Shown piece after piece: positions 1-5,982 of a stretch of DNA of 13,540 bases (within the stretch, counting starts at the first letter, position 1; the number at the start of each line of letters is the position of its first letter). The translations under genes were made by a program, and so were the position numbers. Where the stretch lies: positions 1-13,540 of the forward strand of contig JAUWJM010000034.1 in NCBI GenBank assembly GCA_030607715.1. Direction: 5' to 3'. Under the pieces are notes generated by a model. The model was not told where the DNA came from. It saw only the letters and a list, made by a program, of their open reading frames with translations, and searched no databases. This stretch comes from Candidatus Aerophobota bacterium. Its GTDB lineage: Bacteria; Aerophobota; Aerophobia; Aerophobales; B3-G15.

Positions 1-1092
1 ACTTATTTGGAGTTAGTAGAAGGAATGCAGTTTGACAGAGGTTATATATCTCCTTATTTTATCACTAATCCTGATAAGATGGAGGTAATCCTGGAAGATG
101 TTTATGTTCTTCTTCATGATAAGAAGATAAGTAATATGAAGGATATGCTTCCTCTCTTAGAGAAAGTAGCCAATACTGGTAAGTCTTTCCTTTTGATTAC
201 TGAAGATGTTGAAGGAGAGGCTCTGGCTACTTTAGTGGTGAATAAGATAAGAGGAACTTTAAAATGTGCTGCGGTTAAAGCTCCTGGCTTTGGAGATAGA
301 AGAAAAGCTATGTTAGAGGACATTGGTGTTCTCACCGGAGGACGGGTAATTTCTGAAGATCTTGGCATGAAGCTGGAGAAAGTAGATTTATCTGTGCTGG
401 GACGGGCAAAAAGAATAAGGATAGATAACGAAAATACCACTATAATTGAAGGTGAAGGTGACAAGAAGAAAATTGAAGCGAGAATAGCTCAGATAAAGCT
501 TCAAAGAGATGATACTGATTCTGATTACGATAGGGAAAAACTCGAGGAAAGACTGGCTAAACTTGCTGGTGGTGTAGCAGTTATTAATGTGGGAGCGGCC
601 ACTGAAGCTGAGATGAAAACAAACAAGGCTCGAATAGAGGATGCAGTAGCAGCTACCAGAGCTGCTGTAGAGGAAGGGATAGTTCCTGGCGGAGGAGTAG
701 CACTACTTAGAGCTATTCCAGTGTTAGAGAAGTTGCAAGGGGAAAGTGAGGATGAACAAATTGGAATCCGTATAATTAAGGGTGCTCTCAAGGAGCCTAT
801 TCGGAAAATAGCTGATAATGCTGGATTAGAGGGTGGAGTGGTAGCTGAGGAAGTACTGTTGAGAAGAAAAGGAGCAGAAGGATTCAATGCCGAGACGTTA
901 AAGTATGAGGATTTAGTGGAAAGCGGGGTTATAGATCCGGCTAAGGTGGTAAGAACAGCTATAGAAAATTCTTCCAGCATAGCTTCTTTAATCCTGACTA
1001 CAGATGCTCTGGTTGCAGATATTCCGGAAAAAGAAAAGACACCACCTATGCCTCCTGGAGGAGGATATCCACCTGGAGGTGGAATGTATTAA
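1..1092 (+). CDS. groEL: Chaperonin GroEL (60 kDa), 5'-truncated by window edge
   Basis: ATP-driven cytosolic folding chamber subunit that works with GroES. The reading frame is open from base 1, so the N-terminal equatorial and first intermediate parts lie outside the window and 363 residues remain. The visible part begins in the apical domain with [15 protein letters not shown], the segment that binds substrate and GroES. It continues through [15 protein letters not shown] and [13 protein letters not shown]. The second intermediate/equatorial part has [27 protein letters not shown] (the Asp of IEDA is the ATPase aspartate, D398 in E. coli) and [10 protein letters not shown]. The C-terminal tail reads [16 protein letters not shown]. 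It is Gly-rich like the usual GGM repeats but contains prolines and ends in Tyr. The gene ends 30 bases before a strong terminator. A groES would be expected upstream, outside the window. Identification is near certain. Confidence 0.97.
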   Translation, partial: TYLELVEGMQFDRGYISPYFITNPDKMEVILEDVYVLLHDKKISNMKDMLPLLEKVANTGKSFLLITEDVEGEALATLVVNKIRGTLKCAAVKAPGFGDRRKAMLEDIGVLTGGRVISEDLGMKLEKVDLSVLGRAKRIRIDNENTTIIEGEGDKKKIEARIAQIKLQRDDTDSDYDREKLEERLAKLAGGVAVINVGAATEAEMKTNKARIEDAVAATRAAVEEGIVPGGGVALLRAIPVLEKLQGESEDEQIGIRIIKGALKEPIRKIADNAGLEGGVVAEEVLLRRKGAEGFNAETLKYEDLVESGVIDPAKVVRTAIENSSSIASLILTTDALVADIPEKEKTPPMPPGGGYPPGGGMY

Positions 1093-1122
1093 ACTAATTT
1101 AAGGGAAAGATAAAAGTTAAAA

Positions 1123-1161
1123 GGCGGGGATTATATTTTTAGCATAGTCCCCGCCTTTTTT
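1123..1161. terminator. Bidirectional rho-independent terminator between groEL and the solute-binding protein gene
   Basis: A 12-bp stem, 1123-1134 (GGCGGGGATTAT) paired with 1144-1155 (ATAGTCCCCGCC), has one G-T wobble and a 9-base loop. It is followed by T's at 1156-1161. On the minus strand the same stem is followed by a T run (complement of the A's at 1119-1122). It can therefore end both the groEL transcript and the convergent minus-strand transcript, whose stop codon lies 13 bases away. Confidence 0.93.
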
Positions 1162-1173
1162 AAATCTAAACTA

Positions 1174-2493
1174 TTACCATTCTTCTTTTGCAATACCAGC
1201 ATTTACATCAGCAGCCAGCTTCTTTAATGCCTTTTCCGGATCCCCTCTTTTAACACCCATAAACTTTCCTATAGCTTGTATAAATAGGGGGTTAAAAACA
1301 TTGACATAGGGTACCGAGATCTGTTTGAACCAACCATTTTTCACGATGTCTACTAATGGCTGAACTTCTTCATCGAATTCCTCTTCAGTCTCGACACCAG
1401 GAACCTTCTTTCCTATCCCAATGATATCTTGAAATCTGGGATCTTTCAGAACTGACTTTCTGGCAGGTACCTCTACCCATGTCCTGCGCCAATAGGTTAA
1501 TAACCATTCGTGAGAAACAAGAATCTTAAGAAGTTTCCAGGCTTCCTCCGGATGTTTTGTAGCACTATTCATTGTCCAGCCAGTTCCTCCTGCATGAGTT
1601 ATGGGTCTTGACTCAGGATTAGCTCTGGGAATGCTGGTTCGTGCAAAGTTTAGGTTGGGTGCATCCCTTTTAAAAGCAGGACAAGCCCAGCCACCTTCTG
1701 CAATCATAGCCAGTTTTCCTCCCATAAACATAGCATACGAGCTTGTTCTGATTTGACCTGGACCCACCCTGGGAACAATTCCATCCTCAAATATCCATTT
1801 TTGTATCATGTTGGCAGCTTTTATTGCTATAGGGTTATCAATAATACACTTCTTTTTAGACTTATCCCAAACAGAACCACCTAAGTCAAGATTCAATGCT
1901 CTAAACATGATTTGTGGGAAGGCCCAAAGAAATCCGTATTGGCCTCCACCTGTCATTTTCTTAGCTGCTATTTCTAAATCATTCAATGTCCAGTCAGAAT
2001 TAGGATACTTTACCCCTGCCTTGTTAAAAAGGTCTTTATTGTAATAAAGGACAGTAGCCAGATTAATACCTGCGGGGAGCATGTATATAGAGTCCAAGTA
2101 GCTCATACACTCAAAGGGAGAGGAGAAGAAATCATTCAAGTTAATATCTTCTGATTCCTTAATATAATTATCTAAGGGAGCAGGTATTCCTGCTCGAGCA
2201 TGCCATCCAATATTTGCTACATTGTTACGCATTACATCTGGAGCTTCTCCTTCTGCAAAGAGAACTGGTAGCTTTTCACCGTAGTTTTCATAGCAGTAAA
2301 ATTTAACGTCAACATTAGGATTTTCTTTTTCATATTGAGGTATAATCACATCGGTGTAAAGAAAATCCTCCCAGGCCGCTCCCCATACTGACATGGAGAT
2401 AGTGACCTTTTGGGCACCGACAAGCGAGCTCACTCCTAATAAGGTTACAAGCACCAATCCTATCAAGAGCCCCTTATTTCTAAAGTTCTTCAT
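1174..2493 (-). CDS. ABC transporter extracellular solute-binding protein (family 1, sugar type)
   Basis: Secreted receptor that would capture a sugar or related solute and deliver it to an ABC permease. The 439-residue length is normal for the MalE/UgpB-like family. Residues 1-27 are a Sec signal peptide: a basic start (MKNFRNK), a hydrophobic core, and a likely cleavage at VGA|QKV. No lipobox cysteine is present, so the protein is probably soluble in a periplasm. Family features follow: VTISMSVWG, a region like IIPQYEKENPNVDVKF, APDVMRNN, and LYYNKDLFNKAGVKYPNSDWT, typical of the first lobe. A later GGTGWTMNSATKHPEEAWKLL block is the usual helix near the hinge. The ATG has a good ribosome site (AGAGGAG, about 6 bases upstream). 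No permease or ATPase genes are adjacent, so it is an orphan in this window. The substrate cannot be read from sequence. Confidence 0.92.
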   Translation of the reverse strand: MKNFRNKGLLIGLVLVTLLGVSSLVGAQKVTISMSVWGAAWEDFLYTDVIIPQYEKENPNVDVKFYCYENYGEKLPVLFAEGEAPDVMRNNVANIGWHARAGIPAPLDNYIKESEDINLNDFFSSPFECMSYLDSIYMLPAGINLATVLYYNKDLFNKAGVKYPNSDWTLNDLEIAAKKMTGGGQYGFLWAFPQIMFRALNLDLGGSVWDKSKKKCIIDNPIAIKAANMIQKWIFEDGIVPRVGPGQIRTSSYAMFMGGKLAMIAEGGWACPAFKRDAPNLNFARTSIPRANPESRPITHAGGTGWTMNSATKHPEEAWKLLKILVSHEWLLTYWRRTWVEVPARKSVLKDPRFQDIIGIGKKVPGVETEEEFDEEVQPLVDIVKNGWFKQISVPYVNVFNPLFIQAIGKFMGVKRGDPEKALKKLAADVNAGIAKEEW

Positions 2494-2576
2494 TTAACTC
2501 CTCTTTTAAGATATGATGGTAATGTCAAAAGTTATTTCTTCTTTTCATTAAGATAATTTCTCTCTCCCAGGTGAAG

Positions 2577-2606
2577 AGTTTTACCAGTTTACCGAATCTG
2601 GGTTAA
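2577..2606 (+). repeat. Short dispersed repeat, copy 1
   Basis: These 30 bases match 4736-4765 at 25 positions. The core AGTTTACC-AATCTG-GTTAA differs at only two sites. Both copies are followed a few bases later by CATTC. This copy lies between the XRE gene and the solute-binding protein gene. No open frame or transposase is attached. The function is unknown. Confidence 0.6.
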
Positions 2607-2653
2607 AGGCTCATTCAAAGACTTCTAATGAAAACTGATTTGTTATAACTAAG

Positions 2654-3184
2654 TTAGTATTGTTTAAGAGCATTTAGGGCTATTTTTAAGACTTCCCTTA
2701 CCCAGGATTCTTTTAAGGACAAACTATAAGAAGAAGCGGCTAAGACTTTTTCTATCTTACCAATTAAGATTCTTCTTTTTTTCTCACTTATTGTTCCATA
2801 CTCGCCTTTTCTCTCCAATACCTGAGAAGGCTTATTTTGGCTAAGAATATTGATTATCTGCATTGTTAAGAAAAGATCACGTTCATCCAATCCCTGGGAT
2901 ATCCTTAAAAGAGCCTGCCTTTTCCTATCTTTAAGTAGTTTCTTTATCTCAGCCGGGAGAAGATTCAGAGATTTTAAGATACTCTCATCCTGAAAAAAGT
3001 AACTTAAAGGAACATTAAAAGATTTCCCTATTTTTTCCAGCATTTTTAAAGAAGGATACTGCTCTTCCCTTTCTACTTTCCCAATGTAGGTATAATCAAT
3101 CTTCCCCACAACCTTTCCAGCAAATCCTTTTTGAGTTAATCCTAAATTTTTTCTTAAAGTCTTTAGTCTTTCCCCTATGCTCAT
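2654..3184 (-). CDS. XRE-family (Cro/CI-type helix-turn-helix) transcriptional regulator
   Basis: DNA-binding regulator of 176 residues. Residues 1-62 form an HTH_3/XRE domain: IGERLKTLRKNLGLTQKGFAGKV, then TYIGKVEREEQYPSLKMLEKIGKSFNVPLSYFF, with the usual order (helix 1, LTQ helix 2, recognition helix, KxE, PSL). Residues 66-176 are Lys- and Leu-rich, predicted helical and not assigned to a family. They may serve for dimerisation or signal sensing, since no metal or cofactor motif stands out. The start at the ATG complementary to 3182-3184 follows GTGAGGTAAGA, an acceptable ribosome site. The gene is divergent from the small operon that starts at 3314, the classic arrangement for a local repressor. 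The target is inferred, not shown. Confidence 0.88.
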   Translation of the reverse strand: MSIGERLKTLRKNLGLTQKGFAGKVVGKIDYTYIGKVEREEQYPSLKMLEKIGKSFNVPLSYFFQDESILKSLNLLPAEIKKLLKDRKRQALLRISQGLDERDLFLTMQIINILSQNKPSQVLERKGEYGTISEKKRRILIGKIEKVLAASSYSLSLKESWVREVLKIALNALKQY

Positions 3185-3202
3185 TCTTACCTCACATTTG
3201 CT

Positions 3203-3233
3203 ATTATACTAAATTATTTGCTTAAATTGTCAA
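3203..3233 (-). promoter_or_regulatory. Probable promoter of the XRE gene
   Basis: On the minus strand TTGACA (complement of 3228-3233) and TATAAT (complement of 3203-3208) are both perfect hexamers but are 19 bases apart, slightly longer than ideal. The -10 box is 18 bases before the start codon, so the leader would be very short. Confidence 0.55.
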
Positions 3234-3278
3234 TTATTCAAGGTGATTTATTTATCGTATATTTCCTTGACAATAATT
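3232..3278. promoter_or_regulatory. Imperfect inverted repeat between divergent promoters, candidate operator
   Basis: AATTATTCAAGG (3232-3243) is mirrored by CCTTGACAATAATT (3265-3278) with a two-base insertion and a 21-base spacer. The arms touch the -35 boxes of both divergent promoters. A perfect 10-bp palindrome AATAATTATT (3272-3281) lies within the forward promoter. This placement suits binding by the adjacent XRE protein, but the A+T-rich sequence makes chance symmetry possible. Confidence 0.35.
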
Positions 3279-3295
3279 ATTATTTATCCTATTAT
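3267..3295 (+). promoter_or_regulatory. Probable promoter of the small divergent operon
   Basis: TTGACA (3267-3272) and TATTAT (3290-3295, one mismatch from consensus) are separated by 17 bases. Transcription would start near 3302, leaving about a dozen bases before the ATG at 3314. This supports choosing 3314 rather than the longer open frame, whose first codon at 3218 precedes the promoter. Confidence 0.6.
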
Positions 3296-3313
3296 ATAGA
3301 TAGAGAAAATACT

Positions 3314-3604
3314 ATGAGTATAGATAAGCGGAAATTACTATGGATAATAACTGAAAAGGAGTTATGGAAGAATTTATCTTCGGAAGAGGTTAGATTATAT
3401 TTTCTTTTGCTAATATTTGCTGATATCTCAAATGGAGAGGGAAAAATAAGTTGGAAGGACATTAGCTATTACCTGGCTCCTCATTTTTGCAGGGAAAAAC
3501 TAAAGAAAACTATCCAAAATCTGGAGAAACTTCATTTAGTCAAGATAAATTTTTCTGTAGATAAATCAGAAATTGGATATAAAATTTTAAGCGAAGAAAA
3601 ATAA
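3314..3604 (+). CDS. Small winged-helix-like protein of unknown function
   Basis: A 96-residue protein starting MSIDKRKLLW. I do not recognise a named family. The layout resembles a small winged helix-turn-helix domain. A helix with LSSEEVRLYFLLLIFADI comes first. GKISWKDISYYLAPHF then looks like a helix-turn-helix start, followed by a helix LKKTIQNLEKLHLVKI running into a short beta strand or wing. There is no signal peptide or membrane segment. The frame is open further upstream to 3218, but that stretch contains the promoter. The ribosome site is poor (AGAGAAAA). The next gene begins 22 bases downstream, so the two are probably cotranscribed. It may be a co-regulator or adaptor of the divergent XRE repressor (inference). 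Confidence 0.6.
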   Translation: MSIDKRKLLWIITEKELWKNLSSEEVRLYFLLLIFADISNGEGKISWKDISYYLAPHFCREKLKKTIQNLEKLHLVKINFSVDKSEIGYKILSEEK

Positions 3605-3626
3605 TATATGGGAGAGGTGCGAAGAA

Positions 3627-3938
3627 ATGGCTAAAATATCTTTGGAGATGCAGATAGCAAAACGATTAAAACGACATAAAAGAGAAGTAATAATGCTTTG
3701 GTTTATTATTGCTATGGGAATCATCTTGATACCTGTCGGAATAAGGATGTATTTTTATGCAAAAGGGATAGGGATTTTTGCTGAAGTTTTAGGTATTGTT
3801 TTCTCCATAATTGGTGCGATGGTAATAGGCTTTGCCTATGATAGGTTATCTCTTACAAAAGATGCTCATAGGATGGCTTTATTTATAAAAAAACAAAGCA
3901 ATTATTCACCGCAGAGTACGCAGAGTACACAGAGATAA
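3627..3938 (+). CDS. Small two-helix membrane protein, C-terminus formed by a dispersed repeat
   Basis: A 103-residue protein of unknown function. Residues 1-20 are strongly basic (KRLKRHKRE). Two hydrophobic helices follow, at about 21-41 (VIMLWFIIAMGIILIPVG) and 47-70 (KGIGIFAEVLGIVFSIIGAMVIGF). By the positive-inside rule both ends face the cytoplasm. The last dozen residues, NYSPQSTQSTQR, are encoded by a repeat of 9-bp units (GCAGAGTAC twice, then a partial unit) that reads through to the stop. The native protein probably ended differently before the repeat inserted. The ribosome site GGAGAGG lies 9 bases before the ATG. It follows the small winged-helix-like gene by 22 bases and is likely in its operon. 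Confidence 0.6.
   Translation: MAKISLEMQIAKRLKRHKREVIMLWFIIAMGIILIPVGIRMYFYAKGIGIFAEVLGIVFSIIGAMVIGFAYDRLSLTKDAHRMALFIKKQSNYSPQSTQSTQR
3907..3935 (+). repeat. Dispersed repeat with 9-bp units, inside the 3' end of a gene
   Basis: CACC is followed by GCAGAGTAC at 3911-3919 and 3920-3928 and by ACAGAG at 3929-3934. From general knowledge, short CGCAGAG-type tandem elements of this kind are scattered through many uncultured-bacterium genomes and produce spurious PQSTQSTQR-like protein ends. Here the repeat supplies the last codons of the preceding membrane-protein gene. Confidence 0.65.
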
Positions 3939-3967
3939 AAGTAAAAGGGGATGGTTTTATTTTCCAA

Positions 3968-3997
3968 GAGGTCGCTTCGCTACCGCTCGCAATGACA
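3968..3997. repeat. Dispersed intergenic repeat (GTCGCTTCGCT / CGCTCGCAATGACA type)
   Basis: The stretch GAGGTCGCTTCGCT followed by ACCGCTCGCAATGACA matches, from memory, a widely dispersed bacterial intergenic element. That element read in the other direction gives TGTCATTGCGAGCG. It is markedly richer in G+C than its surroundings. It sits between the two-helix membrane protein gene and the HKD nuclease gene, 33 bases after the 9-bp-unit repeat. No coding function is seen. Confidence 0.6.
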
Positions 3998-4070
3998 AAC
4001 AAAAAAATCTTTTTATTTTAAACGATTTATTTTTATACTTAGTGATCTCCATGGTAAACAATTACAGAAA

Positions 4071-4628
4071 ATGAGACATAGAATAGCTTTTTTATTTGCG
4101 GTTATAGGCTCTCTTTTAATTATCAATTTATCTTCTTTTGCTGAGATTAGAGTATTTTTCTCCCCGAAAGGTGGTGCAGGAGAAGAAATTATAAAGCAAA
4201 TAGATAATGCAGAATCTTATGTTGATATAGCTATATATTCTTTTACCTATGAGACAATAGCCGAAGCAATCATTAGAGCTAAAAACAGAGGGATTAAAAT
4301 AAGAATTTTAATGGATAAAGGTCAATCTAAGGGGAAATACTCAAAATATAATTATCTTTTAAGTAATGATATAGCTATTATACAGGATAGGCACGGAGGC
4401 ATTATGCATAATAAAATAGCTATAATAGATGGAAAAATTTTGTTTACTGGTTCTTATAACTGGAGCAAATCAGCCGAAGAAAAAAACGAGGAAAACCTTT
4501 TGGAGTTCATAGATGAATCTGGCGCAGGTGGAGAGAGCTCCTTTAGCAATCTATATGAAAAGAAAATAATTGAAATTTATCAAGAGAGGTTAAATTATCT
4601 TTGGGAATATAATACTCCTTTAGAATAA
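4071..4628 (+). CDS. Secreted single-HKD phospholipase D-family protein, probable nuclease
   Basis: A 185-residue member of the PLD superfamily closest in layout to the bacterial Nuc-type endonucleases, which act as homodimers with one HKD motif per chain. Residues 1-24 form a Sec signal peptide with probable cleavage after SSFA, so it should act outside the cytoplasm. The core contains VDIAIYSFTYETIAEAIIRAKNRGIKIRILMD. The active site follows: H113-N-K115 with D120, then GSYN (127-130) and a downstream E-E-N. All expected catalytic residues are present. After ENLLEFI there is an insertion (about 147-163) before the LNYLWEY end that I do not recognise. No convincing ribosome site is seen. It is flanked by dispersed repeats, and a decayed copy of residues 56-72 lies downstream. 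Substrate (DNA, RNA or lipid) is inferred. Confidence 0.87.
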   Translation: MRHRIAFLFAVIGSLLIINLSSFAEIRVFFSPKGGAGEEIIKQIDNAESYVDIAIYSFTYETIAEAIIRAKNRGIKIRILMDKGQSKGKYSKYNYLLSNDIAIIQDRHGGIMHNKIAIIDGKILFTGSYNWSKSAEEKNEENLLEFIDESGAGGESSFSNLYEKKIIEIYQERLNYLWEYNTPLE

Positions 4629-4633
4629 AAAGG

Positions 4634-4722
4634 AGGGCGAAGACAAACAAAAAATTCTCTTTTTTAGATAAGGCGAGATTAGTCGCCCTTTAAAAGCATA
4701 GTTTGGGAGGCTAAAGCCTCCC
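4634..4722. repeat. Cluster of inverted repeats in the gap after the HKD nuclease gene
   Basis: Two overlapping hairpins involve the same right arm: GGCGA (4672-4676) with TCGCC (4683-4687), or AGGGCGA (4634-4640) with TCGCCCT (4683-4689). A second, perfect one is GGGAGGCT (4705-4712) with AGCCTCCC (4715-4722). The first could end the upstream transcript because TTT follows, but the T run is poor. The blocks look like fragments of dispersed intergenic hairpin elements. Confidence 0.5.
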
Positions 4723-4735
4723 CTACCCATAAAAT

Positions 4736-4765
4736 AGTTTTTGTAGTTTACCAAATCTGAGTTAA
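4736..4765 (+). repeat. Short dispersed repeat, copy 2
   Basis: Partner of 2577-2606, with 25 of 30 positions equal. It directly abuts the remnant of the HKD nuclease gene that begins at 4768. It may be a recombination scar or part of a larger decayed element, and nothing in it codes for a protein. Confidence 0.6.
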
Positions 4766-4767
4766 TG

Positions 4768-4824
4768 CATTCTTTTACTTATAAGCCAATAGTCAAGGCA
4801 ATAATTAGAGCAAAGAATCAATGA
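4768..4824 (+). pseudogene. Remnant of an HKD (phospholipase D-type) nuclease gene
   Basis: The frame reads HSFTYKPIVKAIIRAKNQ then TGA at 4822-4824. It aligns without gaps to residues 56-72 of the intact protein (YSFTYETIAEAIIRAKN), and 40 of 51 bases match positions 4236-4286. A further short match (AGAATTTTA) follows after a presumed deletion. No HKD motif, start codon context or upstream part survives, so this is a decayed fragment from a duplication or a lost paralogue. Confidence 0.7.
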
Positions 4825-4855
4825 GAGAATTTTAGAAAAAATAATAGATTTTCCC

Positions 4856-5899
4856 ATGAGCAGGAAAGCACGTCACAAAATTAAAATGATCATTCGGGAA
4901 TCTCAAAAATTGCACACTCTCTTAGAGATTAACGAGGAGATTTTATCTGAACAACCTCTCCCCAAACTCCTGGATAGTATTGTTAAATCAGGAGTTAATT
5001 TTCTCCGAGCAGATGCAGGAACCTTAAGACTTGCCGATAAAGATCAAAGCTCACTTATATTAAAATCTACCTCTGAAACTCATAGGCCACCCTATACTAA
5101 AATTTTATCTATAAATGAGAAAAGTATTGCCGGAAGAGCCTTTTTAAAGGAAGAGCCCATTCAATGTTTAAATATTTCCCGGGAACCTCTTTATCCCTGG
5201 AATGGGAAAGAAACCAGCAAATTTACCTCTTTATTAACTGTTCCTTTAAAGACAAAGGATAAGGTTTTAGGGATTTTCTCTATTTATACCCGAAAGAAAA
5301 GGAAGTTTTCCAAGTTAGAAGTAAGAGTTGCCCAGATGTTTGCCTCACTCTCAACTCTGGCTATAATAAATAGAGTTCACTTAGAGCAAATCTATCAAAA
5401 TGCTATTACTGAGAGTCTAACTGGTCTTTACAATCAGAATTATCTTTATGAACGTTTAAAAGAAGAACTAACAAGGTCCTCTCGAAATAATTATCCCCTG
5501 TCTCTCATCTTCTTAGATGTTGATTGGCTTAAATCAATTAACGATTCTTACGGACACCTGGTTGGAGATGAGGCTTTGAAAAGAATTGGTCAAATTATAA
5601 AAACTTGTATAAGGAGAATAGATATTCCCTTTCGTTATGGAGGGGATGAATTGGTGATTATTCTGCCTCATGCTAGCAATGAAGCAGCCTATCAGGTAGC
5701 AAAAAGAATAAGGGGTAAGGTAGAAGAGCTTTCCTTTGAAAAAAAGTTTCACCTCACCGTAAGCATTGGCATAGCCACTTATCCTCAGGATGCAGATAAT
5801 TATCAAGATCTGCTAAATAAGGCAGATCTTGCTTTGTATAAAGCAAAACAAAAAGGAAGAAACTGTGTAGAGATATTCAGTGCAAACAATAGTGGTTAA
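4856..5899 (+). CDS. GAF-domain diguanylate cyclase (GGDEF family)
   Basis: A predicted cytosolic enzyme making cyclic di-GMP from two GTP. Residues 16-175 form a GAF sensory domain; its ligand is unknown. A linker helix (about 170-185) leads to the GGDEF domain, 186-345. That begins with ESLTGLYNQNYL and carries the metal aspartate region IFLDVDWLKSINDSYGHLVGDEAL. The signature is RYGGDEL at 260-266, with Leu in place of the usual Phe. The end is SIGIATYP and ADLALYKAKQKGRN. An RxxD inhibitory site (R253, D256) precedes the signature, spaced as in PleD, so product feedback inhibition is expected. Catalytic residues are otherwise intact. The ATG has no clear ribosome site, and the frame stays open back to 4805 without a usable start. 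There is no EAL domain or membrane helix. It precedes the separately promoted yebC operon. Confidence 0.93.
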   Translation: MSRKARHKIKMIIRESQKLHTLLEINEEILSEQPLPKLLDSIVKSGVNFLRADAGTLRLADKDQSSLILKSTSETHRPPYTKILSINEKSIAGRAFLKEEPIQCLNISREPLYPWNGKETSKFTSLLTVPLKTKDKVLGIFSIYTRKKRKFSKLEVRVAQMFASLSTLAIINRVHLEQIYQNAITESLTGLYNQNYLYERLKEELTRSSRNNYPLSLIFLDVDWLKSINDSYGHLVGDEALKRIGQIIKTCIRRIDIPFRYGGDELVIILPHASNEAAYQVAKRIRGKVEELSFEKKFHLTVSIGIATYPQDADNYQDLLNKADLALYKAKQKGRNCVEIFSANNSG

Positions 5900-5927
5900 C
5901 TTTAATTTTTACTGAACCTAAAGCCAT

Positions 5928-5956
5928 TTGACATCTCCCTCCCTTTTTGCTATATT
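5928..5956 (+). promoter_or_regulatory. Strong sigma-70 type promoter of yebC-tldD-tldE
   Basis: TTGACA (5928-5933) and TATATT (5951-5956) are 17 bases apart, an almost ideal arrangement. Transcription would start near 5963, some 20 bases before the yebC ATG. It lies in the 83-base gap after the GGDEF gene, so the operon is probably independent of that gene. Confidence 0.75.
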
Positions 5957-5982
5957 TAAAGAATAAAAAAGGGGGTGATTTT

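Noticed and set aside
525..980. Long minus-strand open frame opposite groEL
   Set aside because: It is a shadow of the groEL frame: low-complexity Ser/Ala/Pro sequence with no recognisable domain.
2523..2528. TTGACA (minus strand) as the -35 box of the solute-binding protein gene
   Set aside because: It is only about 30 bases from the start codon, so a correctly spaced -10 box would overlap the ribosome site.
3218..3313. Longer start for the small protein ending at 3604
   Set aside because: The extra 32 codons precede or overlap the TTGACA/TATTAT promoter at 3267-3295 and read as low-complexity A+T-rich sequence.
4034..4039. TATACT as a -10 box for the nuclease gene
   Set aside because: No acceptable -35 box lies 16 to 18 bases upstream; the region is mostly T and A.
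4051..4074. Seven-codon open frame overlapping the nuclease start by ATGA, as a possible leader peptide
   Set aside because: It has no ribosome site, and short frames of this size are expected by chance. The peptide shows no run of one residue typical of attenuators.
4805..4855. Upstream extension of the GAF-GGDEF protein
   Set aside because: The frame is open back to a stop at 4802-4804 but contains no ATG, GTG or TTG start, and part of it overlaps the nuclease remnant in another frame.
5947..5982. Upstream extension of yebC starting at 5947
   Set aside because: It would run through the -10 box, and the family always begins MSGHSKW, which has a good ribosome site at 5971-5977.
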